Assembly (NCBI GenBank): GCA_003990745.1
Contig: RBNI01001511.1
Span: 1-22,095, forward strand
Direction: 5' to 3'
DNA length: 22,095 bases
From: Jimgerdemannia flammicorona
Taxonomy: Eukaryota; Mucoromycota; Endogonomycetes; Endogonales; Endogonaceae
Shown here in pieces: positions 19,247-22,095 of the stretch; position 1 is the first letter of the stretch; each line of letters starts with the position of its first letter. The notes under the pieces are model-generated. The model was given only the letters and a program-made list of their open reading frames with translations. It searched no databases and was not told the DNA's origin. A program made the position numbers and the translations under genes.

Positions 19247-19710
19247 TGTAACAGCTGATCCAAATTAGTAATATGAAACAGGGGAATTAGACATTTGATT
19301 GCAGTACCTGAATCCGATTCCCAATATAGTTTAGCCTTATAAATAGCAGCCATATTCTGCGAAGTGCAGAAACTTAACATTTGCAAAGATTTAGGAGATG
19401 TTAGAATATTTACAATCAGTGAAATCCTAGCAGATGTTAAAAGATTCGATACTTGCAGAAAATGACTCACTACTTAGCCACCTTATAGCTAGCAAACTTG
19501 TATAAATAACCCAGTATCTTTGAGTGAATAAACCTCAGATCAAAATAGTTCAAGCAAAGAGAAAGCAAAGGAACTAGTAAGCCTGCGGGCAGATACACTT
19601 CGAACTCACCCATCCCTGCACCTCAAGGACTCTGCGGAGTCAAAGAAGAGTAAGTTTTCAAGATACAGAAATCTGATGTACTTCAAAGGTTAAGCATCTG
19701 CTATGTTACA
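19247..19710 (+). repeat. 3' LTR (464 bp)
   Basis: It starts TGTAACAGCTGATCC and ends CTATGTTACA. It retains more G+C and more CpG than the 5' LTR, and keeps the TATAAATA / AATAAA core (19501 onward). Confidence 0.95.
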
Positions 19711-19714
19711 ATAG
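19711..19714 (+). repeat. Right target-site duplication of the younger element
   Basis: ATAG immediately after the 3' LTR matches 13027-13030. Only about 20 bp of A+T-rich DNA follow before the composition returns to normal, so the insertion was near the right edge of the older block. Confidence 0.6.
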
Positions 19715-20241
19715 TTATATACTGTAATATAGCAGATATCTACCCTTGGAAGTATGGCAGATTAGGTGAAAAACAACCCAGTGCAAATGCAAGGACAATC
19801 ATGGTGGAAGGAACAAAGAAAGGAGTCGGTGTTTCATTTCAGGAAACTGTATTTTTCGTAATTTGATTGACAATTAGGCTTCACCATATGTACATAAACT
19901 GGTGCAACACATTTAAACTGTAAATATAATTATTATATATGGGCAAATGTAGAAACCTTGTTTCACAACATTTCACCTGGGGGACGGGCTCGTTCTAATC
20001 AACAAATCGAACCATCTCAAAAGGTATGTGTGGAAGCCTGGACTGAAGTACTTCATAATAAGTTGGTCTCAATATATTCTTCAATTGGCTTAGAGCAGAT
20101 AAGGCCGGTGTTTCGGAAGCGAAAATAAACATAACAGAGTAAAAAAGTAGAAAAGAGCAACGAAGCAAAGCAATAGATGAAGAGCGGTTTCTTCAACTAA
20201 TCGAGTTGCCGACGAAGGATAACACCAGCAAAGGCTCTCTC
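19711..20241. other. Intergenic region right of the retrotransposon
   Basis: Composition returns to that of the left flank within tens of bases. I see no open frame with recognisable features, no RNA gene and no terminal repeat. Confidence 0.5.
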
Positions 20242-20264
20242 AAAAAAAAAAAAAAAAAAAAAAA
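20242..20264. repeat. 23-bp poly-A tract
   Basis: Pure A homopolymer inside otherwise ordinary DNA. I found no convincing flanking duplication, so a retroposon tail is only one possibility. Confidence 0.9.
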
Positions 20265-21465
20265 CCATAAAACATCATAGAGCGGCCAACCATGAGGGTT
20301 TGTTTCTGTCACTTCCATGTCGCACGAAACTCCAAACTGACAAATGGCGTTTAATGTAACTGTTGTCGACGACGTGGCCTTTCGCTTACGCGTCAGATAT
20401 TCACGTACATTTTAGAAGCATGTGGCATCTGTGAGCTAATTATATAATGTCTGGCCAGTTTCTAGCATCATTTTCCACTCTACAGACCACGTTCTTGCGA
20501 ATGGTTCACAGCGTTCAGAAGCCGACGGCCACAGCAACCGTTTTCCTTTCCCGCGCCTCCTCTTTCGATAAGTAATTCAGTGGGCCTTGGCTTGATTGGT
20601 ACCCATAAAACACGGGGTGTAACTTCGTGGATAATTTCGATGAATTTTCGTGAGACAAAATTATCTTAGTTTCTTTGGAGTTTCTCTTGTCCGTTTTTGG
20701 GAGCATATACCACCTGAAAACCCTTTGTTGGGAAAAGTAGTAACGACGAGTGCACTCTGTTAGAGTGCTTGCTACGCAAGACATTAATCTTTGACCGTTG
20801 TTGCCTGTTTCGAACCTCCTCGAACTAATTAGTTGCTCGTCGAAATTCTGACCTCGTTATTGCGTGCCAAGTGAGAGCAAAGACAATTATTATTTGTATC
20901 ATTCATTATTTTCGTGTAGCTTTGATTACGGTTATGCATCAATGCCTGCCATTTATGGCATTTGACTGCTTGTTCTCCATCGACAAGGTTCCGTTGTTGC
21001 CAAGACGCCGACTTCGGGAGAATTCACGCTGGATACATATATAGTTTTGACATCAGGATATAAACCGTTTGTGCTGCAACACAGAGAAGGGTTAGGCTGG
21101 ACCGAACTTCTCAGCCAATCAAAACAGTGGAAGAAATTATATTAACTGTTTGCCCTCAGGGACAATAAAATAAATAAAATAATAACAAACACGCCCCTGA
21201 TTACCAGACGCATCAGACAGCTATTTTCAGCGAATGGTCGTGCTCACAACACTACTAATCCCATCATCACCAAAAATAAAAAATAAAAATAAAAACTAAT
21301 TTAGTGTTAACTAAATAGCAAATTATAATAACTATTCCCTTAATTACTGACTCTACTTCCCGCATACACTAAGCTCTATCCCTCTACCATTTTGTCACTT
21401 TAGCCCTCCTGGTTATCTCCTCTACCTCCTCGGCCTTCGCCTGTGTCGGCTTCTCGCGTCCTTCA
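20265..21465. other. Intergenic region, 3' side of the minus-strand gene
   Basis: No supportable gene was found. A minus-strand frame of 89 codons at 20515-20784 has no recognisable motif or good context. The part next to 21465 should include the 3' UTR of the minus-strand gene. An A-rich stretch with AAATAAAAA-type repeats lies at about 21165-21300. Confidence 0.45.
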
Positions 21466-22095
21466 TTATGGGTGACTTGTTCTCTGTACCGGCGGGTTCC
21501 ATTTATCTCCCTGCCCGTTGATGTAGGGGGGACGGGTATGGATCGGGCTCGCGGTCGAGTACTCGTTCGGGTTCGCAGTCGGGTGCTCGTTCGGATTCGC
21601 AGTCGGGTACTCGTTCGGGTTCGTCGGGCTCTCGTTCGGGTTCGTCGGGTTCTCGTTCGGGTTCGCAGTTGGGTACGCATTCGGGTACGCATTCGGGTAC
21701 GCATTCGGGTACGAATTTGGGTACGCATTCCAATTCATGCTCTTCTGGCGCCAACGCTTGCGGAACAGAAAAATGACGCCGACAAACGCGCAAGCAGCCA
21801 AGCCGCCTATTACGCCGCCGATAATTGGGGCTATGTTGGCTTGGCCCGCCGATGGCGTCAGGGTGGGGGAGTTTGTAGATGAAGTGGGGGTTGGGCCCGG
21901 GAGATAAGTCGTGGTGGCTCTCAGCGACCTGTGCAGTATAATCGCGTTGAGCATTTCCATTAGTTTCATCTCGCCTGTTATCTATCTCTTTTCACGATTT
22001 TCTTATGCAATTTACCAAAACTAATAGACTACCTACCATTTTGATTGTGCCATATTATATATGTAAAACTGAGAAATTATGCCAAAAAAAAAGAA
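21466..22095 (-). CDS. 3' end of a second stalk/membrane-span/tail gene (partial)
   Basis: The last exon runs from 21974 down to the TAA at 21466-21468. The acceptor TAACAG precedes it (AG at 21975-21976), and a 62-bp intron with donor GTAGGT would start at 22036. The upstream exon runs off the window and its frame is uncertain. The readable part holds a Pro/Thr/Ser stalk with PGPTPTSST, a Gly-rich membrane span of about 24 residues around [14 protein letters not shown], and a basic stop RKRWRQK. A cytoplasmic tail of NAYP and NPNE-type repeats follows, ending [12 protein letters not shown]. The PGPT stalk, Gly-rich span and RKxWR stop match the Kelch-repeat gene at 5336-7079, so it may be the tail of a paralogue; no Kelch motif is inside the window to prove it. 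Confidence 0.6.
21550..21735 (-). repeat. Coding minisatellite in the tail of the minus-strand gene
   Basis: On the + strand, GGGTACGCATTC recurs in 12-bp steps (about 21672-21735), and longer units based on TCGTTCGGGTTCG lie to the left (about 21555-21670). On the coding strand they give NAYP repeats and NPNE(Y/H/S)PTA repeats. Unit lengths are multiples of three, so copy-number change keeps the frame. Confidence 0.85.

Larger units (their letters stand above)
13031..19710 (+). mobile_element. Ty3/gypsy LTR retrotransposon with a dUTPase domain (inactivated)
   Basis: A 6.68-kb element with LTRs of 465 and 464 bp, short flanking duplications, a leader, Gag, Pol in the order protease - spacer - dUTPase - RT - RNase H - integrase, an extra ORF, and a purine-rich tract abutting the 3' LTR. 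RT before integrase places it in the Ty3/gypsy group (Metaviridae) rather than Ty1/copia. All major catalytic motifs are recognisable, but the coding region carries more than 25 in-frame stops and three frame changes, so it cannot make its proteins. The LTRs differ at roughly 36 of 464 aligned positions by eye. It was inserted in, or beside, the older A+T-rich element. Confidence 0.95.

Noticed and set aside
400..20236. A shared motif GATAACACCAGCAA(A)GGCT at 400 and 20218
   Set aside because: The match is about 18 bases with a gap and does not extend on either side, so chance is a sufficient explanation.

Overview
The window reads as nuclear DNA of a filamentous fungus. The left gene has short introns (81-119 bp), CTGAC-type branch-point candidates in at least two of them, and codes for a secreted/membrane Kelch-repeat protein. 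Two such genes, each with a Ser/Thr-rich stalk, one membrane span and a short basic tail, frame a large transposon block. This family style and the heavily decayed Ty3/gypsy elements fit an early-diverging fungus (Mucoromycota), but the phylum is inferred, not shown.

Layout: 1-5335 is gene-poor DNA of ordinary composition with long poly-T runs and a tandem array of a ~0.5 kb poly-T-containing unit (3780-4782). 5336-7079 (+) is a six-exon Kelch-repeat, single-span membrane protein; one of its five introns appears to use a GC donor. 7290-13030 is an extremely A+T-rich transposon graveyard. It holds an older Ty3/gypsy element (LTR-like direct repeats at ~7905-8335 and ~11993-12410, a reverse-transcriptase relic at 8930-9425), internal reiterated repeats, and a separate ~0.9 kb poly(A)-tailed retroposon (10219-11114) with a clean 14-bp target-site duplication.

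13031-19710 is a younger, structurally complete Ty3/gypsy retrotransposon: 465/464-bp LTRs starting TG and ending CA, a polypurine tract and 4-bp flanking duplications. Its domain order is Gag with a CCHC knuckle, protease, a Cys/His- and acid-rich spacer, a dUTPase domain, reverse transcriptase, RNase H, integrase with a GPY module, then an extra ~120-140 aa ORF before the 3' LTR. The coding region is dead: nineteen in-frame stops lie in one otherwise uninterrupted 3.2-kb frame. Those that can be judged by conservation sit at Gln, Arg or Trp positions, as expected from C-to-T (and G-to-A) mutation. The two LTRs differ almost only by transitions, which supports a RIP-like or methylcytosine-deamination process acting on repeats.

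19711-21465 is ordinary intergenic DNA with one poly-A run. 21466-22095 (-) is the 3' end of a second gene with the same stalk/membrane-span/basic-tail plan and an Asn/Pro-rich repetitive cytoplasmic tail encoded by a minisatellite; it runs off the window.

The most notable items are the dUTPase domain placed between protease and RT, the extra 3' ORF, the stop-codon and LTR transition signature, and the poly(A) retroposon whose removal exactly restores an older repeat array.
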